64,000 nt of DNA from Nitrospira sp. (GCA_005239465.1 SPAW01000003.1:110996-174995), one strand, 5' to 3'. Positions 18,618-28,901 are shown, numbered from the stretch's first letter. A program made the numbers and translations. The notes: a model not told the origin generated them from the letters alone.

Positions 18618-19262
18618 TTACATCAGTGAAATGCCACGTGTCTGTAGCACGTTCTGCAGCATCTGTCGAGTGACGGCTCCCTCGCGGATCAAGCGAACCG
18701 TATCCCGCGCATCGACGACGGTCGAGGGGGGTCCGCCCGGTGTAGGTCCCGCATCAACGATTAGATCAACGTCCTGCCCCAACGTTTCCTGTACCTGATG
18801 CGCCTCGTGCGCCGGGAGGCCTCCGGAACGGTTGGCGCTGGTACCGGTGAGGGGCCCGGTTACCGCCAACAGCTCGACCAGAGGACGACATGAACTGAGC
18901 CGCACACCCACAGTACCGGTTCCAGCCGTTAGATTGTGCGGGAGCGATGAATGGGCCGCAAAGAGGATTGTCAAGGGGCCAGGCCAAAAAGTGTCCATCA
19001 AGAACGTCGCGACGGAAGAAACCTCCCGGACAAGCAGGGACAGCTGTGCACGGTGCCCAATCAAGACCAGAATCGGCTTCCCATTCGCTCGTCCCTTGAG
19101 TTGAAGAAGTCGGTCAACAGCCGCCTCATTGAACGGATTTACACCGAGCCCGTAATAGGTCTCCGTCGGTACGGCCACCATGCCGCCGTCGTGAACAATC
19201 TGGTTGACAGACCGCGAGAGGCGCGGGAGAGCCGATGGAGAATAGAGCTGGATGGCAGCCAT
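18618..19262 (-). CDS. tsaC: L-threonylcarbamoyladenylate synthase (YrdC/Sua5 family)
   Basis: Makes threonylcarbamoyl-AMP from Thr, bicarbonate and ATP for the t6A modification of ANN-decoding tRNAs. The 214-aa protein is a single YrdC domain with VPTETYYGLG (about 31-40), KGRANGKPI (about 56-64), WPGPLT and TSANRSG (about 139-145). No Sua5 C-terminal domain is present. It lies 27 nt downstream of purD. Confidence 0.93.
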   Translation of the reverse strand: MAAIQLYSPSALPRLSRSVNQIVHDGGMVAVPTETYYGLGVNPFNEAAVDRLLQLKGRANGKPILVLIGHRAQLSLLVREVSSVATFLMDTFWPGPLTILFAAHSSLPHNLTAGTGTVGVRLSSCRPLVELLAVTGPLTGTSANRSGGLPAHEAHQVQETLGQDVDLIVDAGPTPGGPPSTVVDARDTVRLIREGAVTRQMLQNVLQTRGISLM

Positions 19263-19289
19263 GAACGATGATTGAGTGAACGGTTGGAT

Positions 19290-20564
19290 TCAGGCCTGTG
19301 CCCCAAGAGCGCGATGCGCGATATCAGTCCGGAAATGGCAGCCGTCGAAGGAGATCGACCTCACCACGCGGTAGGCTTCACGCTGTGCATCGGCTAACGT
19401 ATTTCCGCGCCCTAGAATGCCGAGCACACGCCCCCCGGCTGTCACGATCGCGTTTCCTCTCCGAGCCGTTCCTGCATGGAAGACCGTGGCCGATCCTGTC
19501 ATGACCGATGGCAATCCCTGGATCGGTTTCCCGGTTCGATAAGATCCCGGATAGCCGCCTGACGTCATCACCACACAGACCGCGGCGGCACGATGCCACT
19601 CGACGGCAAGTTGATCAAGCCGATGCTCGACCACCGCCTCAATCACCTCAAGGAAATCCGTCTTGAGCAGCGGCAGCACCACTTGGGTCTCAGGGTCGCC
19701 CATGCGGGCATTGAACTCCAAGACGTACGGCGTGCCTTTCACCACCATGAGTCCTGCATAGAGCACACCCTGAAAAGGCGACCCCAGACGCACCATTATA
19801 TCCACAATCGGCTGCAGGACCTCCCGAGCGACCTGCTCACGAAGTGCAGGCGTTCCGAGCGGCGCAGGGCAATAGGCTCCCATTCCCCCGGTATTCAATC
19901 CCGTGTCGCCATCACCGACCCGCTTGTGATCTTGCGCCGGCAACATCGCCGCGACCGTCTTTCCGTCCGTGAACGCCATGAGGGTGAGCTCCTCCCCGTC
20001 GAGAAACTGCTCGATCAAGACTTGTTTGCCGGCTTGACCAAACACTGCCTTTTCCATCGAGTCGAGAATCGCCTGTCTCGCCTGCTCGCGCGTCGTCGCG
20101 ATAATGACACCCTTGCCTTGGGCCAGGCCGTCCGCTTTAATCACTACCGGCAACTCATGGCGGTCAAGATACGCCAATGCGTCGGCAGCCTTGTCGAAGC
20201 TCTGGGCACGGGCTGTAGGAATGTTCGCCTGCGCCATCACATTCTTAGAGAAAATTTTGCTGGCTTCCAGGCGAGCCGCAGCTTTGGTGGGACCGAAGAT
20301 CTTCAGCTTGGCTTTGCGGAATTCGTCGACGATCCCCAGCGCGAGCGGCGCTTCAGGACCCACGACCGTAAGGTCGATCTTCTCTGTGACGACGAAGTCT
20401 TGTAAACCGGCGACGTCATCGGCTTTAATCTCCACACAGGTGGCCATTGATTCAATCCCCGCATTGCCCGGCGCGCAGTACAACTCAGGCACGCGTGGAC
20501 TCTGTGCGAGCTTCCACACCATCGCGTGCTCGCGTCCACCGCTGCCGACGACAAGGATTTTCAC
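19290..20564 (-). CDS. purD: Phosphoribosylamine-glycine ligase
   Basis: ATP-grasp ligase of purine synthesis (GAR synthetase), 424 aa. It shows GSGGREHAMVWKL (6-18), VVGPEAPLALG (about 68-78), the ATP-grasp lid KADGLAQGKG, TGGMGAYCPAP (about 225-235) and FNARMGDPETQ (about 285-295). The start is GTG 20564 without a clear Shine-Dalgarno. It follows purH in the same direction after a 137-nt repeat-bearing gap. Confidence 0.96.
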   Translation of the reverse strand: MKILVVGSGGREHAMVWKLAQSPRVPELYCAPGNAGIESMATCVEIKADDVAGLQDFVVTEKIDLTVVGPEAPLALGIVDEFRKAKLKIFGPTKAAARLEASKIFSKNVMAQANIPTARAQSFDKAADALAYLDRHELPVVIKADGLAQGKGVIIATTREQARQAILDSMEKAVFGQAGKQVLIEQFLDGEELTLMAFTDGKTVAAMLPAQDHKRVGDGDTGLNTGGMGAYCPAPLGTPALREQVAREVLQPIVDIMVRLGSPFQGVLYAGLMVVKGTPYVLEFNARMGDPETQVVLPLLKTDFLEVIEAVVEHRLDQLAVEWHRAAAVCVVMTSGGYPGSYRTGKPIQGLPSVMTGSATVFHAGTARRGNAIVTAGGRVLGILGRGNTLADAQREAYRVVRSISFDGCHFRTDIAHRALGAQA

Positions 20565-20574
20565 AGAAAATCCG

Positions 20575-20700
20575 TTCGTGACAAGTGACGGGTGACAGGC
20601 GACGAGTAAAACCTTAGCTTCGCTCGGCAGGAGATGTTTGAGATAACACTATTGCATGCTTTCACTTCGCGCACTTTATCACTCGTCACGCGTCACCGCG
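20575..20700. repeat. Intergenic dispersed repeat (GTGACGGGTGAC type)
   Basis: GTGACAAGTGACGGGTGACA at 20578 is mirrored by CTCGTCACGCGTCACCGCG at 20680, so the gap between purH and purD can fold. A similar unit sits at 8041-8150. Confidence 0.55.
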
Positions 20701-20701
20701 T

Positions 20702-22255
20702 TCAATGCCTAAAATGACGCATGCCCGTCAGAATCATCGCCAACCCATGCTCATCCGCCGCCTTGATGATTTCGGCATCACGAATTGATCCGCCGGGCTG
20801 GATGACAGCTGTAATCCCTGCCTGTGCCGCCGCATCGAGGCCGTCGCGGAACGGGAAGAACGCGTCCGAGGCCATGACGCAACCCTTCACCGGCAGTTGC
20901 GCCTTCATCGCCGCAAGCTTCACGGAATCCACTCGGCTCATCTGTCCGGCCCCAATCCCGACCGTTTGACCCGGCTTCGCATAGATGATGGCATTCGACT
21001 TGACGTGTTTGCAGACTTTCCACGCAAACGCGCAGGCGGCATACTCCTCATCCGTCGGCTTGCGCACCGTGGGAACTGGCAGCGTTCGAAGATCCGTGAG
21101 CACGCCGAGATCGCGATCCTGCACGATCAAGCCACCGACGAGCTTCTTGAGATCGCAGCCGTCCTGTTTGACCTTCGTGAGCGGACCAACGTCCAGCAGG
21201 CGGAGATCTTTCTTCCGCTTCAGTTCCGCCAACGCATCCTCCGAAAATCCCGGCGCAATGACCACTTCGACAAAGGTGGAGGTGATTTCTTTCGCTGCGG
21301 CCAGATCGACCGGCCGATTAAATGCGATCACGCCGCCGAAGGCCGAGATGGGATCGGTCTCGCGCGCTTTGACATAGGCGTCCACCGGCGTCGCGCCGAG
21401 CGCCACGCCGCAGGGATTGTTGTGCTTGATAATCGCGACGGCCGTCTCGTCGTATTCCTTGGCCAATTCGAGCGCAGAGTTCGCATCGAGGAAGTTGTTA
21501 TAGGACATCGCCTTCCCATGTAGAATCTTCCCGCGCGAGACCGACGGCTCGTTGGAATTGAGTTCACGGTAGAAGGCGCCCTGCTGGTGCGGGTTCTCGC
21601 CGTACCGGAGCGTTTCGGCCAATTCGAACTGCATCGACAAGATTTTCGGGAACTTCACATTCCCACCCTGCACCTGTTTCTCCAGATAGCCGGCGATGAG
21701 GCTGTCGTACCGCCCGGTATGCTGAAACACTTTCATGGCCAATTCGCGCCGCATCGCCCGCGTCGTGGTCCCCGCCCTGATCGCCTCCAGCACACGGGGA
21801 TAATCGGCTGGGTCGACGACGACCAGCACGTCCTCATGGTTCTTGGCCGCCGATCGCAACATGGACGGCCCACCGATATCGATGTTCTCAATAGCTTCGT
21901 CAAACGTGCAGAGCGGTTTCGCAATCGTCGCTTCGAAGGGATAGAGATTCACCACGACCACATCGATCGGGCCGATGCTGTGCTGCTTCATTTGCTCGAC
22001 ATGCGCCGGCAGCGACCGCCGACCAAGCAAACCGCCGTGAATTTTCGGATGCAGCGTTTTCACACGCCCATCGAGAATCTCCGGCGAGCCTGTATAGGCA
22101 GCCACATCCGTGACTTTCACTCCGGCGTCGCGCAAGACTTTTGCGGTCCCGCCGGTTGAAAGAATTTCCGCGCCAAGCGCTTCCAGACCCTTGGCCATTT
22201 CAACGATCCCCGTTTTATCTGAAACGCTGATCAGCGCCCGCTTGATGCCGGCCAT
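20702..22255 (-). CDS. purH: Bifunctional AICAR transformylase/IMP cyclohydrolase
   Basis: Performs the last two steps of IMP synthesis. N-terminal IMP cyclohydrolase/MGS-like domain (1-195; SVSDKTGI, LSTGGTAK, GRVKTLHPKIHGGLL) and C-terminal AICAR transformylase domain (200-517; RYGENPHQ, KHNNPCGVA, DPISAFGGVIAFN). At 517 aa it is full length. AAGGAG lies 6 nt before ATG 22255. Confidence 0.97.
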   Translation of the reverse strand: MAGIKRALISVSDKTGIVEMAKGLEALGAEILSTGGTAKVLRDAGVKVTDVAAYTGSPEILDGRVKTLHPKIHGGLLGRRSLPAHVEQMKQHSIGPIDVVVVNLYPFEATIAKPLCTFDEAIENIDIGGPSMLRSAAKNHEDVLVVVDPADYPRVLEAIRAGTTTRAMRRELAMKVFQHTGRYDSLIAGYLEKQVQGGNVKFPKILSMQFELAETLRYGENPHQQGAFYRELNSNEPSVSRGKILHGKAMSYNNFLDANSALELAKEYDETAVAIIKHNNPCGVALGATPVDAYVKARETDPISAFGGVIAFNRPVDLAAAKEITSTFVEVVIAPGFSEDALAELKRKKDLRLLDVGPLTKVKQDGCDLKKLVGGLIVQDRDLGVLTDLRTLPVPTVRKPTDEEYAACAFAWKVCKHVKSNAIIYAKPGQTVGIGAGQMSRVDSVKLAAMKAQLPVKGCVMASDAFFPFRDGLDAAAQAGITAVIQPGGSIRDAEIIKAADEHGLAMILTGMRHFRH

Positions 22256-22530
22256 GTGTCGCTCCTTGAGTAATGTCGAATATATGTAATTCGCGTCTCG
22301 GAAGGCGGTCAGAGAATACCAAATGGGTCAGCGAAGTTCAAGGAGACGCCTGGTGCCGCCCCTCGCGACAATCGTCTTCAGCGGATTGAATATTCGGGCG
22401 GTGCGAGGGGACTATGGCGGAGTGCTCCGGCATGGATCAGCACGTTTGATAACGGGCGAACTACTGATTGAATTCGGCGAACGCCGAAGGCCATCCGCTG
22501 CAACGACGGATAATGCCGCTGCTCTACACG

Positions 22531-23040
22531 CTACTCCTTCTCCGGCAACGCAGATGAGTGATGGCTCGTGATGAGCCATTCCCATCCGTCCCACTTGTAC
22601 GCGAAGGTGTACCGAGCCTTGAATTGGGCTCCGGTTTTCTCGAACGTGAACGTGTAGAGCCCTTCGTCAATCGCCGTGTTGCAATCGATTTCGATCGTTC
22701 GCGAATCAACGCGCCCGACCGGCCTGTTCTCCAGAAAGTGGTGAAAGTAGTCCTCTTTGTCGTCGAGCGTCAGACGTGGTTTGCTCGACACCAGGGGGAG
22801 CAATACGGACTTCGCTGCGTAGTTGGCCACGACCTTGTGGGCATCGCCTGTCCGGAGTGAATTGTTCCAGCGATCGAACAAGGAGGCGATTTCCTGCTCA
22901 CTGGTCGCCACGCAGACTTCTGTGTGTTGCGCGACGGCATGGCCGGAATCTTGCCGAGTCCCGGAACTTCGTGGACCCTCTGCGCAGCTCCACATGGCAA
23001 CGGCAACAACTGCAAGTAGGAAGGCGGGGCCTTTCATCAT
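22531..23040 (-). CDS. SgcJ/EcaC-like (SnoaL fold) lipoprotein
   Basis: 169 aa. The hydrophobic N-terminus ends AVAMWSC, a weak lipobox. The rest matches the SgcJ/EcaC/DUF4440-like NTF2 fold: EIASLFDRWNNSLRTGDAHK, VVANYAAKSVLLP and a C-terminal YTFAYKWDGWEWLITSHHSS. Members are often of unknown function or bind small ligands. The upstream gap (23041-23569) separates it divergently from dnaE. Confidence 0.7.
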   Translation of the reverse strand: MMKGPAFLLAVVAVAMWSCAEGPRSSGTRQDSGHAVAQHTEVCVATSEQEIASLFDRWNNSLRTGDAHKVVANYAAKSVLLPLVSSKPRLTLDDKEDYFHHFLENRPVGRVDSRTIEIDCNTAIDEGLYTFTFEKTGAQFKARYTFAYKWDGWEWLITSHHSSALPEKE

Positions 23041-23534
23041 CGATACTTCTCAGCTACTGGTTTACAAAGTGAGGCATAGCGATTCAGTATACTGACCGGC
23101 AGAGGATGCGGATATAGCGCGAACAATTCCATGTGAGTCTTGTTTGATTCATTCGCTTGTGAACTATATCACTAAGGCCGGTCGGCGTGCTTGAAAGCCC
23201 GGCATAGCTCCGTTAGAGGTACGCACGGCTCATTTTGAGCCGATGACCTGCCTCCATCAAAGAACACATCGATAGTAGGCCTGAGAAATACGCCTGTTCC
23301 AAGCCTGTGGAATATTGCCGACCAGTCTCAATGAGCGCACACAATCTCAACTGCCCCTCCAAGCTTGATCGTTTCCCTTCCTTTCCTTGTGTGAAGTTCG
23401 TTCCTGAGAGGATGAGGTGGCTGATCCCCCACTGCGCATCGACCAAGCGCTGCCCTTAATCGCACCGTACGGATCGTTTTGGCGTGGGGTCGGCGAGCAC
23501 AGGAATCAGCTATCTTGTCCTCTCCTGACGCCGT
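23041..23534. other. Intergenic region between the SgcJ-like gene and dnaE
   Basis: No frame here has both a ribosome site and a recognisable motif. A short inverted pair (GGCTCATTTTGAGCC at 23228) is visible. The dnaE promoter begins at 23535. Confidence 0.4.
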
Positions 23535-23563
23535 TTGACTTCCTCTCCCCGCACTCATAAAAT
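23535..23563 (+). promoter_or_regulatory. Strong sigma70-like promoter of dnaE, directly abutting the start codon
   Basis: TTGACT (23535-23540), 17-nt spacer, TAAAAT (23558-23563). Only 6 nt separate the -10 from GTG 23570, so the predicted +1 is the G of the start codon. Confidence 0.6.
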
Positions 23564-23569
23564 CCGGTC

Positions 23570-26500
23570 GTGGCTTCCCAATTCGTTCACCTTCATCTCC
23601 ACACCCAATTCAGCCTCCTCGACGGCGCGAATCAGATTGAGCCGCTGGTCCGGCAAATCACATCGTTCAATCAGCCGGCCGTCGCCATGACCGACCACGG
23701 CAACATGTTCGGCGCGATCGAGTTTTATCGAAAAGCCAAAGATGCCGGGGTGAAGCCCATCATCGGTTGCGAAGCCTACATGGCGTTGGGCAGTCGGCTC
23801 GCAAAGAAAGACAGCGGCCTCTCACATAACGACTACTACCACCTGATCCTCCTCGCGAGAAACCTGACCGGCTATCAAAATCTCATTAAACTCGTCAGTA
23901 AAGCCTATCTTGAAGGATTCTATTATAAGCCACGGATGGATAAGGAAATTCTGAAAGAGCATCACGAGGGACTGATTGCGCTCTCAGGCTGTCTGAGCGG
24001 CGAGATTCCCTACCTGATCGGCCAGAAAGATATGGATGGCGCGATGGCCGTCGCAGGTGAATTTCAGGAAATTTTCGGCAAGGAACATTTCTACCTCGAA
24101 GTCCAAGCTAACGGGCTCGACCATCAGCGGATCGCGAACGCCGGCCTGATTGAGATTCACAAACAACTGGGCATCCCCCTCGTCGGCACCAACGATTGCC
24201 ACTATCTCAAGAAGGAAGATTCACGCCCACACGAGCTCATGCTCTGTCTCCAGACAGGCAAAACCCTGAGCGATCCGAATCGGATGAAGTTCGACACCGA
24301 TCAGCTCTATGTGAAATCAACGGAAGAGATCGCGCCGGCCTTTGCCGAGTTCCCCGGTGCGGTGAGCAATACCTGCCGGATTGCGGACAACTGCAATCTC
24401 GAGTTAGCCCTCAATAAAACGCACCTTCCTCAGTACAAGGCCCCGGAAGGATACACACGCGAATCATACCTCGAATATCTGGCACTCAATGGATTGAAGG
24501 CTCGCTTGAAGGAACGGCCCAGCACGGTGCCCGCTGCTGTCTATGAACAGCGGCTGCGCGAAGAGTTGATGGTCATTTGTTCGATGGGCTTTGCCGGCTA
24601 CTTTCTCATCGTCTGGGACATCATCCGCTTCGCCCGCTCGCGCGGAATTCCTGTGGGGCCGGGCCGGGGCTCCGCCGCCGGCAGTCTGGTCGCCTACGCG
24701 CTCCGCATCACGGACCTCGACCCGCTGGTCTACACCCTGCTTTTCGAGCGCTTTCTCAATCCCGAACGCGTGTCCCTCCCCGATATCGACATGGACTTCT
24801 GCATGGATCGTCGAGGCGAAGTGATGAACTACGTCGTGGACAAGTATGGCTCCGATCACGTCGCACAGATCATCACATTCGGCACGCTCGGCGCCAAAGC
24901 TGCGATTCGCGATGTTGGCCGCGTGCTAGAGATGCCGTACGCGGATGCCGACAAAGTCGCCAAGCTCGTGCCCAATCAATTGAACATCACCCTGCAGCAG
25001 GCCTTGGACACGGAACCTCGGTTGCGTGAACTGGTCGAGACAGACCTAAAAGTCAAAGAGCTGATGACGAACGCGCAATCGCTTGAAGGCCTGGCCCGTC
25101 ACGCCTCGACGCACGCCGCCGGCGTGGTCATCTCCGAAGAGCCGCTCACCGACCATGTGCCTCTCTACAAGGGGGCCAACGATGAAATCGTCACCCAATA
25201 CTCGATGGGGGATGTCGAGAAAATCGGCCTGGTGAAATTCGACTTCCTCGGCCTCAAAACGCTCACGATGATCCGGCGCGCGGAGACGCTCATCAACGAC
25301 ACGCATCCCAATGACCCGCCGCTCGCCGTCGATCAAGTGCCCTTCGACGATCCGGCCACGTTTGCCCTCCTCTCTTCGGGAAAGACCACCGGTCTATTTC
25401 AGCTGGAAAGCTCCGGCATGCGGGATCTCCTCACCGGCCTCAAACCCGACCGGTTCGAAGATATCATCGCCATCATCGCCCTCTATCGGCCTGGACCGAT
25501 GGACCTGATTCCCGACTTCATCAAGCGAAAGCAAGGCAAGATCCCGATCACCTACGAAGTGCCGGAATTGGAGCCCATCCTGAAGGACACCTATGGGGTC
25601 ATCGTCTATCAGGAACAGGTCATGGCGATCACCAACAAGATGGCCGGCTTCTCGCTGGGCCAAGCCGACATTCTCCGCCGCGCGATGGGGAAAAAGAAAC
25701 CGGAAGAGATGGGAAAGTTGCGCGTCAAGTTCCTCGACGGCGCGAAACACAACAAGATCCCGGAGAAGAAAGCCGAGAAGCTCTATGAGTTGATTCAAAA
25801 GTTCGCCGGGTACGGCTTCAACAAATCACACGCCGCCGCCTACGCGGTGGTCTGCTACCAGACCGGCTATTTGAAGGCCCATTACCCAACCGAATTCATG
25901 GCCGCGCTTATGACGACCGACATGGGTAACCAGGACAAGATCGTCGGCTACTTCACGGAGTGCCGCGATCTCGGGATCAAGGTGCTGGGACCAGACGTGA
26001 ATGCGAGTCAAAAAAACTTCGCCGTGGTCGACGGCGCGATCCGGTTCGGCTTAGCCGCGATCAAGAACGTGGGCGAAGGCGCAGTGGAATCGGTGTTGGC
26101 CATTCGCGCCGAAACCGGCCCCTTCAAATCGTTCTTTGATTTCTGCCGCCGGGTCGATCTCCACAAAGTGAACAAACGCATGCTGGAGGGCCTGATCAAA
26201 GCCGGCGCCTTCGATTCGACCGGCGCAAAACGGGCACAACTCATGGCGGTGCTCGATCAAGCCGTCGAAGACGGCGCGGCAGCACAGCGAGAACGGGACC
26301 TCGGACAAACCAGTATCTTTGGAGAGGAACTCAACGGACACGATACGTCGGCAACCATGACCACACCGCCGCTGCCGTCGATCGCGGAATGGGATCAGGC
26401 TCAACGGTTGAAATACGAGCGCGAGTTGACCGGCTTCTACATCACCGCCCATCCGCTCACCCGCTATGAGGCGATGCTCAACGCCCTCTCCACCGCCACC

Positions 26501-27031
26501 ACAGTCGGCTTGACAGAACTCTCCGACGGCAAAGAGGTGAAAATCTGCGGAATCATCGCCACGGTCAAATCGATGCTCACCAAGAAAGGCGATCGGATGG
26601 CCTATCTCACCGTGGAAGATCTGCAGGGCACGGCTGAAGTCATCGTGTTTCCCGATTTGTTCAAGAGCGCGAGAGAGCTGATCACGCCGGAACGGCTTGT
26701 GCGCGTCACAGGCATGATTGATCGAGGAGACAAAGGCACAAAAATTCGAGGCAGCAAGATCGAACCGCTGGCCGAGATCCAGACACAGTCGATCAAACGT
26801 ATTTGCATTCGTCTGATCGATCGACCGGAAGTGCGTGAGCAACTGCCCCGGTTGCTCGACGTCTTCAGACGGCATCCCGGCAGCACCACGATTACCATGT
26901 CAATACAAACCGACGGAGCGTTGGAAGCTGAGACGGCTCCCCTCCCGAACCTCACCGTCTCCCCCAGCGAACACTTTGTGTTGGATGTTGAAGAAGTGCT
27001 AGGCAAAGGGGCCCTATCTTTGCTATCTTAG
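23570..27031 (+). CDS. dnaE: DNA polymerase III alpha subunit
   Basis: Replicative polymerase of 1153 aa. PHP domain at the N-terminus (FVHLHLHTQFSLLDG), polymerase core with the catalytic PDIDMDF near 403-409, fingers, helix-hairpin-helix (about 820-900) and OB-fold (about 990-1080: VKICGIIATVKSMLTKKGDR). It is DnaE1-like in length and order. The start must be GTG 23570 because the PHP motif begins six codons later. There is no Shine-Dalgarno; see the promoter entry. Confidence 0.98.
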   Translation: MASQFVHLHLHTQFSLLDGANQIEPLVRQITSFNQPAVAMTDHGNMFGAIEFYRKAKDAGVKPIIGCEAYMALGSRLAKKDSGLSHNDYYHLILLARNLTGYQNLIKLVSKAYLEGFYYKPRMDKEILKEHHEGLIALSGCLSGEIPYLIGQKDMDGAMAVAGEFQEIFGKEHFYLEVQANGLDHQRIANAGLIEIHKQLGIPLVGTNDCHYLKKEDSRPHELMLCLQTGKTLSDPNRMKFDTDQLYVKSTEEIAPAFAEFPGAVSNTCRIADNCNLELALNKTHLPQYKAPEGYTRESYLEYLALNGLKARLKERPSTVPAAVYEQRLREELMVICSMGFAGYFLIVWDIIRFARSRGIPVGPGRGSAAGSLVAYALRITDLDPLVYTLLFERFLNPERVSLPDIDMDFCMDRRGEVMNYVVDKYGSDHVAQIITFGTLGAKAAIRDVGRVLEMPYADADKVAKLVPNQLNITLQQALDTEPRLRELVETDLKVKELMTNAQSLEGLARHASTHAAGVVISEEPLTDHVPLYKGANDEIVTQYSMGDVEKIGLVKFDFLGLKTLTMIRRAETLINDTHPNDPPLAVDQVPFDDPATFALLSSGKTTGLFQLESSGMRDLLTGLKPDRFEDIIAIIALYRPGPMDLIPDFIKRKQGKIPITYEVPELEPILKDTYGVIVYQEQVMAITNKMAGFSLGQADILRRAMGKKKPEEMGKLRVKFLDGAKHNKIPEKKAEKLYELIQKFAGYGFNKSHAAAYAVVCYQTGYLKAHYPTEFMAALMTTDMGNQDKIVGYFTECRDLGIKVLGPDVNASQKNFAVVDGAIRFGLAAIKNVGEGAVESVLAIRAETGPFKSFFDFCRRVDLHKVNKRMLEGLIKAGAFDSTGAKRAQLMAVLDQAVEDGAAAQRERDLGQTSIFGEELNGHDTSATMTTPPLPSIAEWDQAQRLKYERELTGFYITAHPLTRYEAMLNALSTATTVGLTELSDGKEVKICGIIATVKSMLTKKGDRMAYLTVEDLQGTAEVIVFPDLFKSARELITPERLVRVTGMIDRGDKGTKIRGSKIEPLAEIQTQSIKRICIRLIDRPEVREQLPRLLDVFRRHPGSTTITMSIQTDGALEAETAPLPNLTVSPSEHFVLDVEEVLGKGALSLLS

Positions 27032-27107
27032 GGGTACGTATTTCAGGGGATAGAAAAGGTAGCCAGTTTTCTCGCCCTGACAGTCCTCCTGAACTCACCA
27101 GAGGTCT

Positions 27108-28079
27108 ATGCGGGATTATCTCGAATTTGAAAAGCCGATCCGCGAGATTGAAGAGAAGATCGAGAAGCTTTCCGCAGCAGCTACCAGCGGAAAATCGTCC
27201 TCCCAAGGCGACATTCGCAAGCTCCGCACAAAGTTAGCCCAAGCCGAACACGAGCTCTACCGGAACCTGACTCCCTGGCAGAGAACCCAGCTGGCGCGAC
27301 ATCCCCAACGCCCAAGCACGCTCGACTATATCCATGAGTTGAGCCGCGGCTTCCTTGAATTTCATGGAGACCGTGCGTTTGGAGACGACCGAGCCATCGT
27401 AGGAGGATTCGCCCGATTCAACGATCGAACCGTGATGATTATCGGGCATCAAAAAGGAAAGACCCTCAAGGAGCGGATGCAGCGGAACTTCGGCATGCCC
27501 AACCCGGAAGGCTACCGGAAAGCGCTGCGCCTGATGAGGATGGCAGAGAAATTCAACCGGCCGATCATCACCTTCATCGACACGCCCGGCGCCTACCCCG
27601 GCATCGGAGCCGAAGAACGCGGGCAGGCTGAAGCGATCGCGCGGAATCTCTTCGTCATGTCTCGCTTGACCGTGCCGATTATTTCCGTGGTCATCGGCGA
27701 AGGCGGAAGCGGCGGCGCCTTGGCCCTCGGCGTGTCAGACCGTATCTTGATGCTGGAACATTCGGTCTATTCGGTCATTTCGCCGGAAGGCTGCGCCGCC
27801 ATCCTCTGGGACGATCCCGCAAAGATCCCGGATGCGGCCTTCGCGCTGAAAATGACGGCGAAGGATCTCCTAGAACTCGGCGTGATCGACGAGATCATCC
27901 CCGAACCGTTGGGCGGCGCCCAGCGCGAACCCAAAGCCGTCTGCGACCTTGTCGGCAAAGCCCTCACCAACCAACTCTTCGACCTGACCGACCTTTCCAC
28001 TGAACAGCTCCTCGCCCACCGCGATCAAAAATATCGCAAGATGGGCGCGGTCAGCGGACTCTCTCCAATACAAGCCTAA
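27108..28079 (+). CDS. accA: Acetyl-CoA carboxylase carboxyltransferase subunit alpha
   Basis: Carboxyltransferase half of the first fatty-acid synthesis step; works with AccD. 323 aa starting MRDYLEFEKPI, with the AccA motifs LARHPQRPSTLDYI, DRAFGDDRAIVGGFA, TPGAYPGIGAEERGQAEAIA and GEGGSGGALALG. It follows dnaE after 76 nt, a common dnaE-accA order. Length is normal. Confidence 0.97.
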   Translation: MRDYLEFEKPIREIEEKIEKLSAAATSGKSSSQGDIRKLRTKLAQAEHELYRNLTPWQRTQLARHPQRPSTLDYIHELSRGFLEFHGDRAFGDDRAIVGGFARFNDRTVMIIGHQKGKTLKERMQRNFGMPNPEGYRKALRLMRMAEKFNRPIITFIDTPGAYPGIGAEERGQAEAIARNLFVMSRLTVPIISVVIGEGGSGGALALGVSDRILMLEHSVYSVISPEGCAAILWDDPAKIPDAAFALKMTAKDLLELGVIDEIIPEPLGGAQREPKAVCDLVGKALTNQLFDLTDLSTEQLLAHRDQKYRKMGAVSGLSPIQA

Positions 28080-28084
28080 CCCGC

Positions 28085-28260
28085 ATCACTCATGAGCGCT
28101 TCTGCTGCAATCGCTGATTCACTACTCTTGCGCGTGAAGCGTCGTTCGTGAAGCGTGAAGCGCAGGACGGAATAAGTATGTCTGTATCGTCGCATGCGAG
28201 ATACGAGATACGCTTCACGAGGAACGCGCTTTCTAGCGATTTCGCGACGAACCGTCATGA
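28085..28260. repeat. Intergenic dispersed repeat (CGAGATACG/TTCACGAA type)
   Basis: Right after the accA stop. It contains several GTGAAGCGT and CGTTCGTGAAGC units and the opposed CGAGATACGCTTCACGA near 28205. Related sequence lies at 31300, 37590, 41408 and 61600, usually next to a stop codon. Confidence 0.6.
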
Positions 28261-28293
28261 ATAATGCGGGCTGAGCCCGCTCCGTGTAGGCGA

Positions 28294-28890
28294 CTACTTC
28301 TTGAGAAGCCCCGTTCCAGTTAATCGCTGTTCAATCGTCGCGAGAAGCCTGCGCGCCAACTCCGGCCGAAACGGATCGAGCGCCTCCGCCTCCAAATACC
28401 GATCGAGAGTCCGAGGCAACTTCCGCCACCAGGCACGGGCTGAGACTCTCGCCTGATCGGCTGCGGCGGTCTCCCCGACCACAATCTGCCGAATCTCGCG
28501 CTCAAAGAACCCCACGTGGGTTTCCTCGTCTTCAAGGATGGCGGCCAGATCCGGTCGCATGATCGCCAGCAATTTGGCGAATTCCAGGCCGAGCAATTCA
28601 TAGCCATAGAGCTGGACAGCCAGCGCCGGCCATTGCCGAGGCACGGATGGAAGTCGTTCACGTTCATGAGACTGATGGCCGACCATCGCTTCGAACTGTG
28701 CGAGATGGTCTCGTTCATCCTCCTCATGCTTCCGAAGAAACGTGTGGACATTCGGAGGCACATCTTGTAACTGCGCCGATCGCACGGCCCAGAGCGCCAT
28801 GGCTTCGGCTTTTAGAAATCGCTCCAACAAGGCTGCTTCACACTCCGGCGGCAAGTAGAGAGGCTCGGCTCGATGGTGTGACCTTGACAT
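28294..28890 (-). CDS. Ferritin-like four-helix diiron protein
   Basis: 198 aa, all-helical. Spaced carboxylates and histidines fit a diiron ferritin-like bundle: E29 (LKAEAMALW), E59-x2-H62 (ERDH), E98/E103 (YELLGLEF) and E122-x2-H125 (EETH). Members act as oxidases, rubrerythrin-like proteins or hydroxylases; no rubredoxin domain is present and the reaction cannot be assigned. No Shine-Dalgarno precedes ATG 28890, but a promoter abuts it. Confidence 0.68.
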   Translation of the reverse strand: MSRSHHRAEPLYLPPECEAALLERFLKAEAMALWAVRSAQLQDVPPNVHTFLRKHEEDERDHLAQFEAMVGHQSHERERLPSVPRQWPALAVQLYGYELLGLEFAKLLAIMRPDLAAILEDEETHVGFFEREIRQIVVGETAAADQARVSARAWWRKLPRTLDRYLEAEALDPFRPELARRLLATIEQRLTGTGLLKK

Positions 28891-28901
28891 GATCGGTCGT
28901 C

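Noticed and set aside
19593-20405. 270-aa plus-strand open frame
   Set aside because: Antisense shadow of pur D in GC-rich DNA; composition is Arg/His-biased as expected for a shadow.
26051-26875. 274-aa minus-strand open frame inside dnaE
   Set aside because: Antisense shadow of the dnaE frame in GC-rich DNA; no motif.
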